Part shown: in pieces, positions 50,865 through 60,165 of the stretch | How the letters are laid out: every line of letters starts with the position of its first letter | How positions within the stretch are numbered: the first letter of the stretch is position 1 | NCBI GenBank assembly: GCA_052034585.1 | Contig: JBPOIJ010000008.1 | Span: 62,001-126,000, forward strand | Origin: Xiheimicrobium sp052034585 | GTDB lineage: Bacteria; Myxococcota; Myxococcia; Myxococcales; Myxococcaceae | Length of the DNA: 64,000 nucleotides | Direction of reading: 5' to 3' | Translations under genes and position numbers: made by a program | The notes under the pieces: model-generated | What the model was told of the DNA's origin: nothing | The model's input: only the letters and a program-made list of their open reading frames with translations | Database searches by the model: none

Positions 50865-51611
50865 TCAGGCGACGGAGAGCGCGCCGACGTGGAGTCCTCT
50901 GGCGCGCAGCTCCTCACGAATGCGGCTGACGCTCTCGGCGCTCGGCGGGCCGTTCTGACCCACGAGCCGCAAAGCGATTCGGCCGGGGCCCAGCTTCTCG
51001 ATCTCGACCCGCGCTCCGAGGGAGTTGTTGAGGGTGAGGGCGAGCGCCGGGCGCTGCGACTTGACGAAGGTGTCGATGCGCTCGATGAGGGCCACCGCCT
51101 GCGCGGCGCGAACCTCGGGGGCTTGGGCCTGCGAGGGAGGCGCGCCCTGCGCGAGAGAGAACGGCACTTCGTGGGTGGCGGTGAGCGGCTGAACGGGGTT
51201 GGCGATCTTCGAGGCGGCCGCGCCTCCCGGGCGGGTCTCGAAGGCGTCGACGAGCTCCTTGACGATCAGCTCGACGACCCGCGCGCTCCCCGTCGTCTCG
51301 GTTTGCTCGAGCTGCTCGGTTCGGGTGCTGCTCGCGTGCTCGGCGGTGACGGTGTGGTGGGCCCGCACGGTCTGGAGCCGGTTCGCTTCAGCGTCGACGC
51401 GCGCGCGCGCGACCGTTCGTTGATCAGGAACGACCGTCTTGGCCGGGGCAGCAGCCGTCAGCGCCAGTGCGTTCGTTGCGGGCTTTGCGCGTTTGGCGGT
51501 CGGCGCCTGCTTCTCGGACCGTCGCGCTTCCTCGAGCAGCGCCTTGAACGGTTGCTGCGCGGCCTTGGCGGGTTGGGAGGGAGGCTGAGATCCTGACACT
51601 CGCGCGGGCAT
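50865..51611 (-). CDS. Protein with FliK/HrpP-like C-terminal domain
   Basis: The protein has 248 residues from ATG 51611. The N-terminal two-thirds are Ala/Pro/Gln/Thr-rich and disordered, with no signal peptide. The last ~75 residues (ALALTLNNSLGARVEIEKLGPGRIALRLVGQNGPPSAESVSRIREELRARGLHVGALSV) have the strand-helix pattern of the flagellar hook-length control C-terminal domain (Flg_hook) also found in type III secretion needle-length regulators. That combination of long disordered ruler plus compact C-terminus is the FliK/YscP architecture. No other secretion gene is in this window, so the match is by pattern only. It converges on the ferredoxin gene with a 12-bp gap. Confidence 0.6.
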   Translation of the reverse strand: MPARVSGSQPPSQPAKAAQQPFKALLEEARRSEKQAPTAKRAKPATNALALTAAAPAKTVVPDQRTVARARVDAEANRLQTVRAHHTVTAEHASSTRTEQLEQTETTGSARVVELIVKELVDAFETRPGGAAASKIANPVQPLTATHEVPFSLAQGAPPSQAQAPEVRAAQAVALIERIDTFVKSQRPALALTLNNSLGARVEIEKLGPGRIALRLVGQNGPPSAESVSRIREELRARGLHVGALSVA

Positions 51612-51754
51612 GGCTCGGAGTCTCAGCAGTGCCTATGCCACGCCCAACTCGTTGAAATGACGGAGTCATGAGGTCGGCGTGAGGAAACTGCCAGGACCCA
51701 CGCGTCCGCAATGACTCGCGATGACTCGGATTTTCGACAGCTGCGACCGATCGG

Positions 51755-52798
51755 TCAGTGCTTGAACCCACCCGGCTGGGTTGGAACGAGGCCGCTGAGC
51801 TCGTTGATGGCTGCGGGGCAGGTCGCCACCACGTTCGGATCAGCGAGGAGTGCACCGTACCAGTCGCGATCGTCGAAGAGCTGGGCCTCGCGCACCTCGA
51901 CCTCGGTGACGTCGCGGTTCATCTCCCAGAACTGGCCGCGCACCATCATCCGCTGGCCTTTGAAGGTCTTCTCGAGATCGGAGTACTGCTTGGGCGCGAG
52001 CTTGGCGATGATTCGCACCGGCGGCGGCGGCTTCTTCGAGGCGTCGCCGTAGAAGTCGATCTCGGTCTTGCGCGGGTCGGGCGGCAGCCACTCGAGGATC
52101 GCCACCAGCTCACCGAACTCGACTGGGTTGTACTTCTTCCCGGTCGCGCCCTTCTTCTTCTTCGGCGCGTTGGAGCCGGCGTCGAGCAGGGTCGCCCCAC
52201 CCCAGGCCACGTCGCGCATCAGGTAGGCGTCACGGAAGGCGGCCGACACGTCGGTGCTCACCGCGCTGTTCGTCCCCACCACCTCGACGTAGTAGCGCTG
52301 CTTGAGGAGGGGAATGGAGAACTGGTTCGAGTCGATGAAGGTGACGCCCTCGTTCAGCATCTTCAGCTTGCCGAGATCGATGATCTTCACCTGGGTGTTG
52401 ATCGTCTTGGCCGTCTCGTACCACTCGTCGGGCAGCCGCTTGTCGATCAGCACCCGCCGCACCATCGACAGCAGGTAGGCCATCGCCGGGAAGGTCGGGG
52501 TGGTGGCCTGCGTCTCGATCGCGGCCTTCAGGTTCGGGTCCATCGTGAAGGTCTCGTCGCGCTTGTGGATCGTCGGACCGATCTCGGCGAGGGCCACGAA
52601 GAGCGCCCCCATCAGCTGGACGCAGCCCGGGTCGGCCGAGCCTTCCTTGAGCATCTTGGCCAGCTTCGACTTGGCGAAGCGGCGGTCCATCGTCTCCTCT
52701 CGGAAGATCGGCATCTTCCCGTTCCCGAAGAGCTCTTCCTTCTGGGCGAGGGCAGGGGCGGCGACGGCGACGGTGAGGACGAGAGCGAGCACGCGCAT
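51755..52798 (-). CDS. Secreted protein of unknown function
   Basis: The protein has 347 residues from ATG 52798, which gives a signal peptide (MRVLALVLTVAVAAPALAQ). A longer frame upstream runs antisense through the MFS gene region and is rejected. The mature protein has no obvious repeats. Notable stretches are KEELFGNGKMPIFREETMDR near the N-terminus, a Lys-rich patch (APKKKKGATGKK, about 215), and a C-terminal region with EAQLFDDRDWYGALLADPNV. Two Cys residues (DPGCVQL and VATCPAA) may form a disulphide. I do not recognise the family. It follows the MFS gene on the same strand after 44 bp. Confidence 0.75.
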   Translation of the reverse strand: MRVLALVLTVAVAAPALAQKEELFGNGKMPIFREETMDRRFAKSKLAKMLKEGSADPGCVQLMGALFVALAEIGPTIHKRDETFTMDPNLKAAIETQATTPTFPAMAYLLSMVRRVLIDKRLPDEWYETAKTINTQVKIIDLGKLKMLNEGVTFIDSNQFSIPLLKQRYYVEVVGTNSAVSTDVSAAFRDAYLMRDVAWGGATLLDAGSNAPKKKKGATGKKYNPVEFGELVAILEWLPPDPRKTEIDFYGDASKKPPPPVRIIAKLAPKQYSDLEKTFKGQRMMVRGQFWEMNRDVTEVEVREAQLFDDRDWYGALLADPNVVATCPAAINELSGLVPTQPGGFKH

Positions 52799-52842
52799 GA
52801 CGGGGTCCGAAGGTAGCACCAGTCCTCCCAGACGCTGAGTCG

Positions 52843-54015
52843 TCACTGGTATTCGGCAGCTCCTTTTGGCTGGGTCGCCTGGTTGACGAGGAACAAGATC
52901 GCGACCGCGAGCGGCACCAACTCGGCGAGGCCCGCCCACCGGAAGAGCGTGGCGCCTCCGACTTCGGCGTACAGCCGCCCCGAGCCCATGAAGCCGATGA
53001 GCCCACCGATGCCGAAGGTGGCGGCGACGAAGAGCGCTTGTCCCGAGGCGCGCAGGCTCGAGGGGGCGCGCTCGGCGATCCAGGTGATGCTCGCGACGTA
53101 GAAGGCTCCGAAGCTGAGGCCGTGGAGGCTCGCGAGCGCGACGAGGAGGACCGGTGAGGCGGTGCTGCCCATCGCGAACCACCGCACGCCGCTGACGACA
53201 TAGGCGGCGACGAGCAAGGTGCGCGGAGCGATGCGGTGCGACCACCGTGGCCAGGTGGCGAGGACGATCACCTCGCTCGTCACCGCGACGCTCGACGACA
53301 GACTCAGGATCTTCGGCTCGAAGTGGAGCGCCCCGAAGTAGAGCCCGAGGCTGCCGTGATAGGGCGCGCTGGCGATCCAGTGGGTGCAGCTCGCGAGCAG
53401 CAGCCACCGCACCTGGGGGTTGGCGAGCACCGCACGAACGCTCCGCAGATCGGGCGACGGACCAGGTCTCCGGTGCGCCGGCGCGCGGGCGAGCGTCGTG
53501 CCGATGAAGGCCGCGTTCACCAGGCTCAACCCGAGCGCCGCGATGACGACGCGCTGATCGGCCCGATCGACGACGAAGCCGAAGACGAGGGTGGAGACGA
53601 CGAAGCCGAGCGAGCCGAAGGTGCGGATCGAGGCGAAGGACCCGCCGTGCCGCTCCACGTGCCCGAGCGCGAGGCTGTCGATGAGCGTCGTCGTCGCCGC
53701 GTTGAAGAACGAGAAGAGGAGCAGGCAGGCGAGCACGGTCTCGAAGCGCGCCGCCCCCAGGAGCAGCCCGAAGCCGGCGAGGCTGCCCATCGAGATGACG
53801 AGGAGGATCAGCCCCGGGCGGCCGGTGCGATCGGCGAGCTGACCCCAGAGGGGCGGGGCGAGGAGCGCGCAGAAGGGGCCGACCGAGAGCAGCACCCCGA
53901 TCTGCTCCGGGGGAATGTGGAGCCAGTCGTAATAGACCGGCAGGAACGGCAGGGTGACGCCCACGCCCATGAAGTGGAGGACGTAGGTCACGATCAGGTT
54001 GCGAGCGTTTGCCAT
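52843..54015 (-). CDS. MFS transporter
   Basis: The protein has 390 residues from ATG 54015 (a GTG lies directly before it at 54018). There are 12 predicted membrane helices. The loop between helices 2 and 3 carries GQLADRTGRPG, the MFS signature, and the pattern YVLHFMGVGVTLPFLPVYYDWLHIPPEQIGVLLSVGP resembles MFS_1-like/nucleoside-proton symporter proteins. The substrate cannot be told. It is divergent from the GNAT gene with only about 30 bp between start codons, so their promoters must overlap each other or the neighbouring coding sequence. Confidence 0.9.
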   Translation of the reverse strand: MANARNLIVTYVLHFMGVGVTLPFLPVYYDWLHIPPEQIGVLLSVGPFCALLAPPLWGQLADRTGRPGLILLVISMGSLAGFGLLLGAARFETVLACLLLFSFFNAATTTLIDSLALGHVERHGGSFASIRTFGSLGFVVSTLVFGFVVDRADQRVVIAALGLSLVNAAFIGTTLARAPAHRRPGPSPDLRSVRAVLANPQVRWLLLASCTHWIASAPYHGSLGLYFGALHFEPKILSLSSSVAVTSEVIVLATWPRWSHRIAPRTLLVAAYVVSGVRWFAMGSTASPVLLVALASLHGLSFGAFYVASITWIAERAPSSLRASGQALFVAATFGIGGLIGFMGSGRLYAEVGGATLFRWAGLAELVPLAVAILFLVNQATQPKGAAEYQ

Positions 54016-54045
54016 CACCCGCGAATTCCCCTATCACGCGCCGCG

Positions 54046-54513
54046 ATGTCGGCCACCGAACAGCCCATCGTCGTCGTGCCCGTGAAGAACGAGGGCGAAC
54101 TGTTCCAGGCGCTGGCCATTCGTGAAGTCGTCTTCATCGAAGAGCAGAGCGTGCCCGCCACCATGGAGCGCGACGCCGAAGACGCGACCGCCTACCACGT
54201 GCTCGCCATGAAGGGCGGCCACGCCATCGGCACCGGTCGCCTCGTCGAGCTCTCCGAGCCGCCGCCCGGCCAGAAGGGCAAGTGGGGCCGCGTCGGTCGA
54301 ATGGCCGTACTGTCCAGCAATCGACAGAATGGCGTCGGCGCGAAGCTGCTTGGAGCCCTCGAGACCGAGGCCAAGCGGAGGGGGCTGAACGGAATCAAGC
54401 TCCACGCCCAACTCTCGGCGATGGAGTTCTACAAGCGCCATGGCTACGAGGCCGACGGCGCGGTCTTCGAAGAAGCGGGCATGCCGCACCTCGAGATGAA
54501 GAAGTCGCTGTGA
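54046..54513 (+). CDS. GNAT-family N-acetyltransferase (YjcF/ElaA type)
   Basis: The protein has 155 residues from ATG 54046. The fold motifs are the N-terminal REVVFIEEQSVPATMERDAEDATAYHV strand-helix, the beta strand IGTGRLVE, the acetyl-CoA binding segment VGRMAVLSSNRQNGVGAKLLGALETEAKRRG (R/Q-x-x-G-x-G/A) and the C-terminal LHAQLSAMEFYKRHGYEADG. The overall sequence is closest to the YjcF/ElaA group of GNAT proteins, whose substrates are mostly unknown. Its stop overlaps the start of the thioesterase gene (GTGA), so the two form a coupled pair. Confidence 0.9.
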   Translation: MSATEQPIVVVPVKNEGELFQALAIREVVFIEEQSVPATMERDAEDATAYHVLAMKGGHAIGTGRLVELSEPPPGQKGKWGRVGRMAVLSSNRQNGVGAKLLGALETEAKRRGLNGIKLHAQLSAMEFYKRHGYEADGAVFEEAGMPHLEMKKSL

Positions 54514-54941
54514 GCGTCGAGGCGCGGGTTCGCCGGAGCTTCGAGAAGCAGAAAGTCATGGCCACCTTCGGCTGCGTCCTCGAGCGCGTCGCGCCGGGCG
54601 AGGTGACGATTCGCCTCCCGTTTCGTGAAGAGCTCACCCAGCAGCACGGCTTTCTCCACGCCGGCGTCATCACCACCGTGGTGGACAGCGCCTGTGGCTA
54701 CGCTGCGCTCTCGCTGATGCCCGAGGGCGCCGGGGTGTTGTCGATCGAGTTCAAGGTGAACCTGCTCGCGCCGGCGCAGGGCGAGGCGATCGTCGCCCGC
54801 GCGAAGGTCGTGAAGGCGGGTCGCACCATCTCGGTGGTGAGCGGCGAAGTCTTCGCGGTCAAGGGCGGCGAAGAGACGCTCTGCACCACGATGACCGCGA
54901 CGATGATGACGGTGAAGGACCGGCCCGGCCTGTCCGACTGA
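54510..54941 (+). CDS. PaaI-type hotdog thioesterase
   Basis: The protein has 143 residues from GTG 54510, coupled to the GNAT gene by a 4-bp overlap. The hotdog fold is marked by TIRLPFREELTQQHGFLHAGVITTVVDSACGYAAL, with the QQHGFLHAG motif and the Asp/Ser of VVDSACG in the position of PaaI/YigI-type catalytic residues, then SIEFKVNLLAPAQGEAIVARAKVVKAGRTISVVSGEV. It would hydrolyse an acyl- or aryl-CoA thioester. The pairing with an acyltransferase suggests that both act in acyl metabolism, but the pathway is unknown. Confidence 0.9.
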   Translation: MSVEARVRRSFEKQKVMATFGCVLERVAPGEVTIRLPFREELTQQHGFLHAGVITTVVDSACGYAALSLMPEGAGVLSIEFKVNLLAPAQGEAIVARAKVVKAGRTISVVSGEVFAVKGGEETLCTTMTATMMTVKDRPGLSD

Positions 54942-54947
54942 GCCGGG

Positions 54948-57389
54948 CTACTTCGCGGCCGTCTCGGGAGCCGCAGGCGGCGGCTTGAGCCTGAAGCGCT
55001 CGACCAACTCGAGGAGCGCGGGGAACAAGATGGTGGTGCCGAGGAACGAGCAGAGGACGCCGAGCACCGCGAGCCAGGCGATGCTGCGCAGGCCCTCGTG
55101 TCGGGCCACGAAGAGGGCGGCGTAGCCGGCGGCGTTGCTGCAGGTGGCGACGAAGGACGCGAAGCCGGTGTGCCGGAGCGCGTGGCCGATGGAGCCCGGC
55201 CCTTCCTCCATGTAGCGGTGGTAGAGGTGCACCGAGTTGTCGACCGCGATGGTGAGCAGGTTCGGCAGCACCACCACGTTGAGGAAGTTGAGCTTCACGT
55301 CGAACAGCTGCATCGCGCCGAAGATGCAGGTGATGCCGATGTAGAGCGGCACCGTCACCAGCACCGTGCGGTAGAGCGAGCGGAGGCTGATGAGGATCAT
55401 CACGAACACCACGATGCCGGCCGAGGTCATGATGAACGGCCCGTCTTGGCGGACGATGGTGAAGATGCGGGAGGCGATGCGGTTGGTATCGAGCACCCGA
55501 GGGTCGAGGCCGGCCTTCATGCCGCGATCGATCACCTCGTCGAGATCGGCGGCCCACTTGTCGAGCGAGTCGGCGTTGTAGCCAGTGATGGCCGGGAAGA
55601 TGAGCACGAAGGTGCCCTGGCCCTTGATCGGCTGGAAACGCCGGCGGAGCTCTTGCGGCACCTCGTCGGGGCCCCAGGGCTGCGAGTCGAGCATCTTCGA
55701 GATCAGCTCGAAGCGGTCCTTGTCCTTCCCGGTGCGGATCGACTCGGGCACCCGCTTCATCACCTCGGCGAGGCGGGCGATGCCGGCGCGGCGCTGCTCC
55801 ACGTCGGAAGGGGTGGGGAAGAAGTCGTTGAGCGAGGCGATCTCCTGAATGCTCGAGGCCGCGCCCTTGTCGTGCTTCGCCTCGCGGGCGAGGGTGGCCA
55901 TTCGCTGGGCGTCGTCGAGCGAGCGCACCGCGACGATCGCCGGCGTCATGATGATGCCGAGCTGCTCGTTGATCGCCTCGTCGAGCTCGGTCGCCGGAGA
56001 CTTGCCCTTGAGCCGCTTGAGGTCCTTCTCGAACGAGGCCTTGGGCGCGTAGGTCGCCGACACGGCCGCCACTGCGGTCACGACGACGACGAGCGCCACC
56101 AGGGCCGAGGTGGGCACCCGCCAGCCATTCTTCGCCGCGGCCGCTTCTTCGGGGCTGATGGGCTTGGCCTTGTAGGGGCGCAGCCGCTCGGAGAGCCGGA
56201 GGATCGCGGGCGCCATGACGTACGCCGAGACGACGGTGGCCATCACGCCGAAGCCGGCGATCGAGCCGAACTGCTTGAAGGCGTCGAAGCGGCTCATCAC
56301 CAGCACGAGGAAGGCGACGGCGTTGGTGGTGGCGCTGGTGAGCGCTCCGGGGAAGGTGGAGATGACGGTGGTGCGCAGCGAGGGGAGCACGTCGGCGGTG
56401 CGCCGCTCTTCCCAGTACCGCATTGCGAGGTGGGTGCCGTACTCCAGGCCCAGGCCGACGAGGATCGCGCCGAGGAAGCCGGTCACCGGGTTCAAGTGCC
56501 CGATGGTGAAGTAGGCGAAGGCGAAGGTGGCCGAGATGCCGAGGGCGACCGGGAGCGCGACCACCCAGAGCGCAGTGAGGCGGCGGGTGGAGAGCAGGAT
56601 GATGGTGAGCGCGAGCACCGAGCTGACCAGGCCAGCGCGGCCGAGATCTTCTCGCATCACGTCGTCTTCTTCGACGCGCGCGACACAGGCACCGGTGAAG
56701 TCGACCTCGACGGCGGGGAACTGCGTCTTCATCTCGGTGGTGAGGGCGGTGACGCGCGCGAGGATCTGTCGGTTGAAGTCGAGATCGCCGGCCTGCTTGG
56801 TGGGCTTGATGAACATGTACAGCTCGGGCGCGCTGCGACCCTCGATGAACTCGCTCTGACGAGCCTGGCTGGCGTACTTCTTCTCGATCTCCTCGAGGGT
56901 GGGCGGCGGCGCCTCGTCGAGCAGATCGACGTAGCCCGGGAGCGCCCGCTGCTTCTCGTAGGTGATGCGTGCGTCGACGTCGGAGGCGAGCGCCTCGAGC
57001 TTCTCCGAGGGCAGGAGCCAGAGCGCCCGGCTGGAGAAGAACGCCGCGTCGAAGTGGTACTCGACGTAGGAGACGAGTTCCTTCTCTTGCTCGAGCCGCT
57101 TGGCGAGCGCGGCGGCGTAGGCGCGCCGCCCGTCCTTCGAGTCTCCGCGAACGCGAATGACGAAGTACCCGCCGCCGCCGGCGAGGTCTTGCACGACCTT
57201 GAGGTCTTGAACCTCTCGCGTCGAGTCTGGGAGCAGCTCGATGAAGTCGCCGCGAAAGCCGAGCTGACTGGCGATGAGCGCGAAGGTGCCGCCGATGGCG
57301 AGCAGGCCGAGGAAGACGATCGCCGGCCGGGTGAAGCTGAAGGTCACCAGGCGAGTGAGCAGATGTCCGATGCGCGAATCTGGCGACAC
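54948..57389 (-). CDS. RND/MMPL-family transporter (HpnN-like)
   Basis: The protein has 813 residues from GTG 57389 with GAGGTGAAGGC upstream. There are two homologous halves, each with a large periplasmic loop and about six membrane helices. The first half has LVGLGLEYGTHLAMRYWEER (about 320) and the second TIAVDNSVHLYHRYMEEG (about 730), the MMPL/SSD-like motif with acidic residues in the helix that carries protons. The layout resembles hopanoid transporter HpnN and other lipid-exporting MMPL proteins. It probably moves a lipid or hydrophobic compound across the envelope. It converges on the thioesterase gene with a 6-bp gap. Confidence 0.88.
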   Translation of the reverse strand: MSPDSRIGHLLTRLVTFSFTRPAIVFLGLLAIGGTFALIASQLGFRGDFIELLPDSTREVQDLKVVQDLAGGGGYFVIRVRGDSKDGRRAYAAALAKRLEQEKELVSYVEYHFDAAFFSSRALWLLPSEKLEALASDVDARITYEKQRALPGYVDLLDEAPPPTLEEIEKKYASQARQSEFIEGRSAPELYMFIKPTKQAGDLDFNRQILARVTALTTEMKTQFPAVEVDFTGACVARVEEDDVMREDLGRAGLVSSVLALTIILLSTRRLTALWVVALPVALGISATFAFAYFTIGHLNPVTGFLGAILVGLGLEYGTHLAMRYWEERRTADVLPSLRTTVISTFPGALTSATTNAVAFLVLVMSRFDAFKQFGSIAGFGVMATVVSAYVMAPAILRLSERLRPYKAKPISPEEAAAAKNGWRVPTSALVALVVVVTAVAAVSATYAPKASFEKDLKRLKGKSPATELDEAINEQLGIIMTPAIVAVRSLDDAQRMATLAREAKHDKGAASSIQEIASLNDFFPTPSDVEQRRAGIARLAEVMKRVPESIRTGKDKDRFELISKMLDSQPWGPDEVPQELRRRFQPIKGQGTFVLIFPAITGYNADSLDKWAADLDEVIDRGMKAGLDPRVLDTNRIASRIFTIVRQDGPFIMTSAGIVVFVMILISLRSLYRTVLVTVPLYIGITCIFGAMQLFDVKLNFLNVVVLPNLLTIAVDNSVHLYHRYMEEGPGSIGHALRHTGFASFVATCSNAAGYAALFVARHEGLRSIAWLAVLGVLCSFLGTTILFPALLELVERFRLKPPPAAPETAAK

Positions 57390-57477
57390 GCCTTCACCTC
57401 GTCACGAAGAGCGACGGCTGCGCGTAGCATGTGGATCCCGCCCGTGCCACAGCGAGCGCGGACGCGCGGCGAGTGAG

Positions 57478-60165
57478 TCAAACGGACTCGCGGCGACGCC
57501 GACGAAGACCGAGCAGCAGCGCCGCGACGACGGGTGTGAAGGAGGTCGTACCGCAGGAGCACCCTGGCGCCGTCCCCCCGCCCCCTGAGCCGCCGCCGGT
57601 TCCCCTCGCGCCGCCGCCGGTTCCGCTCGCGCCGCCGCCGGTTCCACTCGCGCCGCCGCCGGTTCCACTCGAGCCGCCTCCCGTTGGCGTGCCGCTCAGG
57701 GTGAGGTGCCAGATCGCGTCACCCTGGGGCGTGGTGGCGACGAAGAAGAGGTCGTCACCGTTCCGAATGAAGTTGCGCGGGTTCGACGAGCCAGGCCCGG
57801 GGGTGAGATCGGCGACGCGCGCGGTGCCGGCCACCGTTCCATCGCTGATCCACGGCTCGTTTCCGAGCTCGTCTCCTGCGGCGAAGAAGAACGGCCCATC
57901 GCCCGGCTGGCGCATCACCCACTGGAGCCCGTCGGTGAAGATGTTGAGCGGTGCATCGACGGGCGCGACGGCCTTGGTGAGCTCGATCGTGCCGGCGGCG
58001 GTGCCGTCCGTTCGCCACCAGGTCGGTTGGAGGCCGCCGTCGACCTGCTGCCCCGCGAAGAAGACCTGGGTGGGCGTGGGGACGGAGCGGATGATCGCTC
58101 CCGACCAGAGGAGGCCGGCGTCGAACCCATTCGTCACCCAGACGCCACCCACGCCGCCGCCGAGCCCGGTGAGCGCGACCGCGAGGTGTCGAGTGGGGAG
58201 CGGGTAGAAGTTGGTGATGGCGGGCGCGGAGATGGGAAGGAGGGCCATCGTCCCCGCGTCGCCAGTCGCGTCGATGCTGACGAGTGCTGCGATGGTCGCG
58301 CCGTTGGGGGCTCGGGCCGGGCCCGTCGCGACGAGCCGGGAGTCGACGCGCGTCGCGGCGCTGATCTGCGGAATGGAGGTCGTCGTCCACACCGGCGAGA
58401 GGCCCTGGCCCGTACCTTGCGCCCAGAGCGTCTGCGTCGAGGCGCCGATCGAGGCGGTGAGGAGTTCGTCACCCGAGCCGGTGAACGAGAGGAAGCCCGC
58501 GTCGGAGAGCAGGGTCGTGGTGGCGCCGATCGTCACCTCCGAGAGGGTGCTCTGCCCACGGAGGATCGCGCGGGCTCCGACCCGAGTGAGCGCGCCCGAG
58601 CCGGCGGCCCGCACTCCGCCGTCGGTGCCGTTCCAGGTCGAGATCTCGTTGCCGCCCTGAGCGGTCGAGTAGGCGACGCCACCGTCGAGCTCGACCGAGA
58701 AGTTGAAGGGCGGCAGACCAGTCAGGTTGCTGGGAGACGCCGACACGACCTGGGTGGTGAGGTCGGGCGCGATGCGAACGAGGCGGGAATTGCCGATGGA
58801 AGAGACCAGCGCCGACGGTCCCGCGGGGGTGTTCCCGAGGAGATCGATCTGGGTGATGTCGGTGGTGGTGGCGTAGCTGCCAAGCGGCACGGTGCCCATG
58901 AGGCTCCCGTCAGTGCGGTAGAGCGTGGTGCGGAAGTTCTGGCTCCGCGTGAAGGAGGCCGCCTGGCCGTCGCCCACGAGCGCCGACACCCCGGGCGTGA
59001 CACCGGGCACGATCAGATCGACGGCCGTCGCGCCGGTCACCGTCGCCAGCCCGCCGGTGTCGTAGTGCACCAGGAGGCCAGCAGGCAGGGAGACGACGGT
59101 GTGCACGTTCGGGAGGGTGCCTCCGTCGGCTCGGGTGACGGCGACGTTGGTGGGGGTCGGCGCGAGGAGATCGATGGCCTCGAGCTCGTGGCGCTGCTCC
59201 CAGATCCACGCGAAGCGGCCGCGGGTCGCGAGGGACTGCGGCGTCCAGGAGAGGGCCGAGAGCCGCCGGCCAGCGTCGAGCGCGTCGTCGATCGCCCACA
59301 CGTCACGGGTGCCGCTGAGGCCGTCGAGGGTGACGAAGACGAAGAACTCGTCGGCCGCGGACGGCGAGGCGGGGTTCGCGACCGTCATCACCAGCTCGAG
59401 CCCTCCATCGTCGCCCAGCCGGGAGACGTTTCGGTTGCTGGTTCCGGTCGTCGAGAACGACGGGATGAAGAGCTGGTGGCGCGTTCGCCGGAGGCTGGTC
59501 ACGCACGTCGAGGCACCGCATGGCGACCCGAGCGAGACGCCACCATCGAAGGTGCGACCGTCGGTTCGCCACACCGAGCCGAGCGAGGAGGCCGCGACGT
59601 AGAGCGCGCCGTTGGGGCCTTCGACGAACTCGCCACCGGGGCCCAGCTGTCTCGTGGTGCCGTCGCCGTCGATCGAGAGCAAGGCGGAGTTCTGGAGCAG
59701 GAGCAGACCGCCGCTCCAGCTGCGCAAGCTGCCGCTCAGCGCGCGAACGGGGCCCGTGCCGAGCGGAGTCCCGTCGCTGCGCCAGAGGAAGCTCGACCCG
59801 AGCCCGAGCGCGCCGGAGCCGCCGATCCACAGCGCCCCGCCGTCGAGGCAGGCGAACCCGTCGTTGCCCGTCAACGAGAACCGGGGCCCGGGAACGAGAT
59901 CGCGGAGGAGCTCGACGCCGCCGTCGCCGACGAGCCGATGCGGTTCCGAGCCGGTGCGAATGTCGCCCGCCACCACGAAGGCCGTCGCGCCGCATTGGCC
60001 AAGCCAGCTGGGGCCTCCCTGCACCACGCCGTTGGCGGCGGGGTAGCCCGTCTCCTGTCGAATCACGACGGGGGTGCTCAGCGTCGCGCGCGTCGTCCCA
60101 ACGCGCTCATCTCGCCCCGTGCAGCCCACCAGTGACACGAACGGCAACAGCCACGCGTTTCGCAT
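57478..60165 (-). CDS. ELWxxDGT-repeat lipoprotein with MYXO-CTERM-like tail
   Basis: The protein has 895 residues from ATG 60165 (GAGGGG upstream); the longer open frame adds an unlikely N-terminus. The lipobox is SLVGC. The protein consists of beta-propeller-like repeats with the phrase LWRSDGTPLGT, WRTDGTAAGT, EPWISDGTVAGT, LYRTDGSLMGT: the ELWxxDGT repeat family. After the last repeat comes a Gly/Thr/Ser-rich linker of near-identical GTGGGAS units, then PGCSCG, a hydrophobic helix, and RRRRR, a MYXO-CTERM-like sorting tail. A protein with both a lipobox and MYXO-CTERM tail would be unusual, so one of the two may be incidental. It follows the MMPL gene upstream on the same strand by 88 bp. 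Confidence 0.85.
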   Translation of the reverse strand: MRNAWLLPFVSLVGCTGRDERVGTTRATLSTPVVIRQETGYPAANGVVQGGPSWLGQCGATAFVVAGDIRTGSEPHRLVGDGGVELLRDLVPGPRFSLTGNDGFACLDGGALWIGGSGALGLGSSFLWRSDGTPLGTGPVRALSGSLRSWSGGLLLLQNSALLSIDGDGTTRQLGPGGEFVEGPNGALYVAASSLGSVWRTDGRTFDGGVSLGSPCGASTCVTSLRRTRHQLFIPSFSTTGTSNRNVSRLGDDGGLELVMTVANPASPSAADEFFVFVTLDGLSGTRDVWAIDDALDAGRRLSALSWTPQSLATRGRFAWIWEQRHELEAIDLLAPTPTNVAVTRADGGTLPNVHTVVSLPAGLLVHYDTGGLATVTGATAVDLIVPGVTPGVSALVGDGQAASFTRSQNFRTTLYRTDGSLMGTVPLGSYATTTDITQIDLLGNTPAGPSALVSSIGNSRLVRIAPDLTTQVVSASPSNLTGLPPFNFSVELDGGVAYSTAQGGNEISTWNGTDGGVRAAGSGALTRVGARAILRGQSTLSEVTIGATTTLLSDAGFLSFTGSGDELLTASIGASTQTLWAQGTGQGLSPVWTTTSIPQISAATRVDSRLVATGPARAPNGATIAALVSIDATGDAGTMALLPISAPAITNFYPLPTRHLAVALTGLGGGVGGVWVTNGFDAGLLWSGAIIRSVPTPTQVFFAGQQVDGGLQPTWWRTDGTAAGTIELTKAVAPVDAPLNIFTDGLQWVMRQPGDGPFFFAAGDELGNEPWISDGTVAGTARVADLTPGPGSSNPRNFIRNGDDLFFVATTPQGDAIWHLTLSGTPTGGGSSGTGGGASGTGGGASGTGGGARGTGGGSGGGGTAPGCSCGTTSFTPVVAALLLGLRRRRRESV
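57589..57672 (-). repeat. Four tandem 21-bp repeats encoding GTGGGAS units
   Basis: Four near-identical 21-bp copies (57589-57609, 57610-57630, 57631-57651, 57652-57672), differing only in one or two bases, encode a seven-residue Gly/Thr/Ser unit in the linker before the C-terminal tail. Such an in-frame minisatellite could vary in copy number between strains. Confidence 0.85.
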
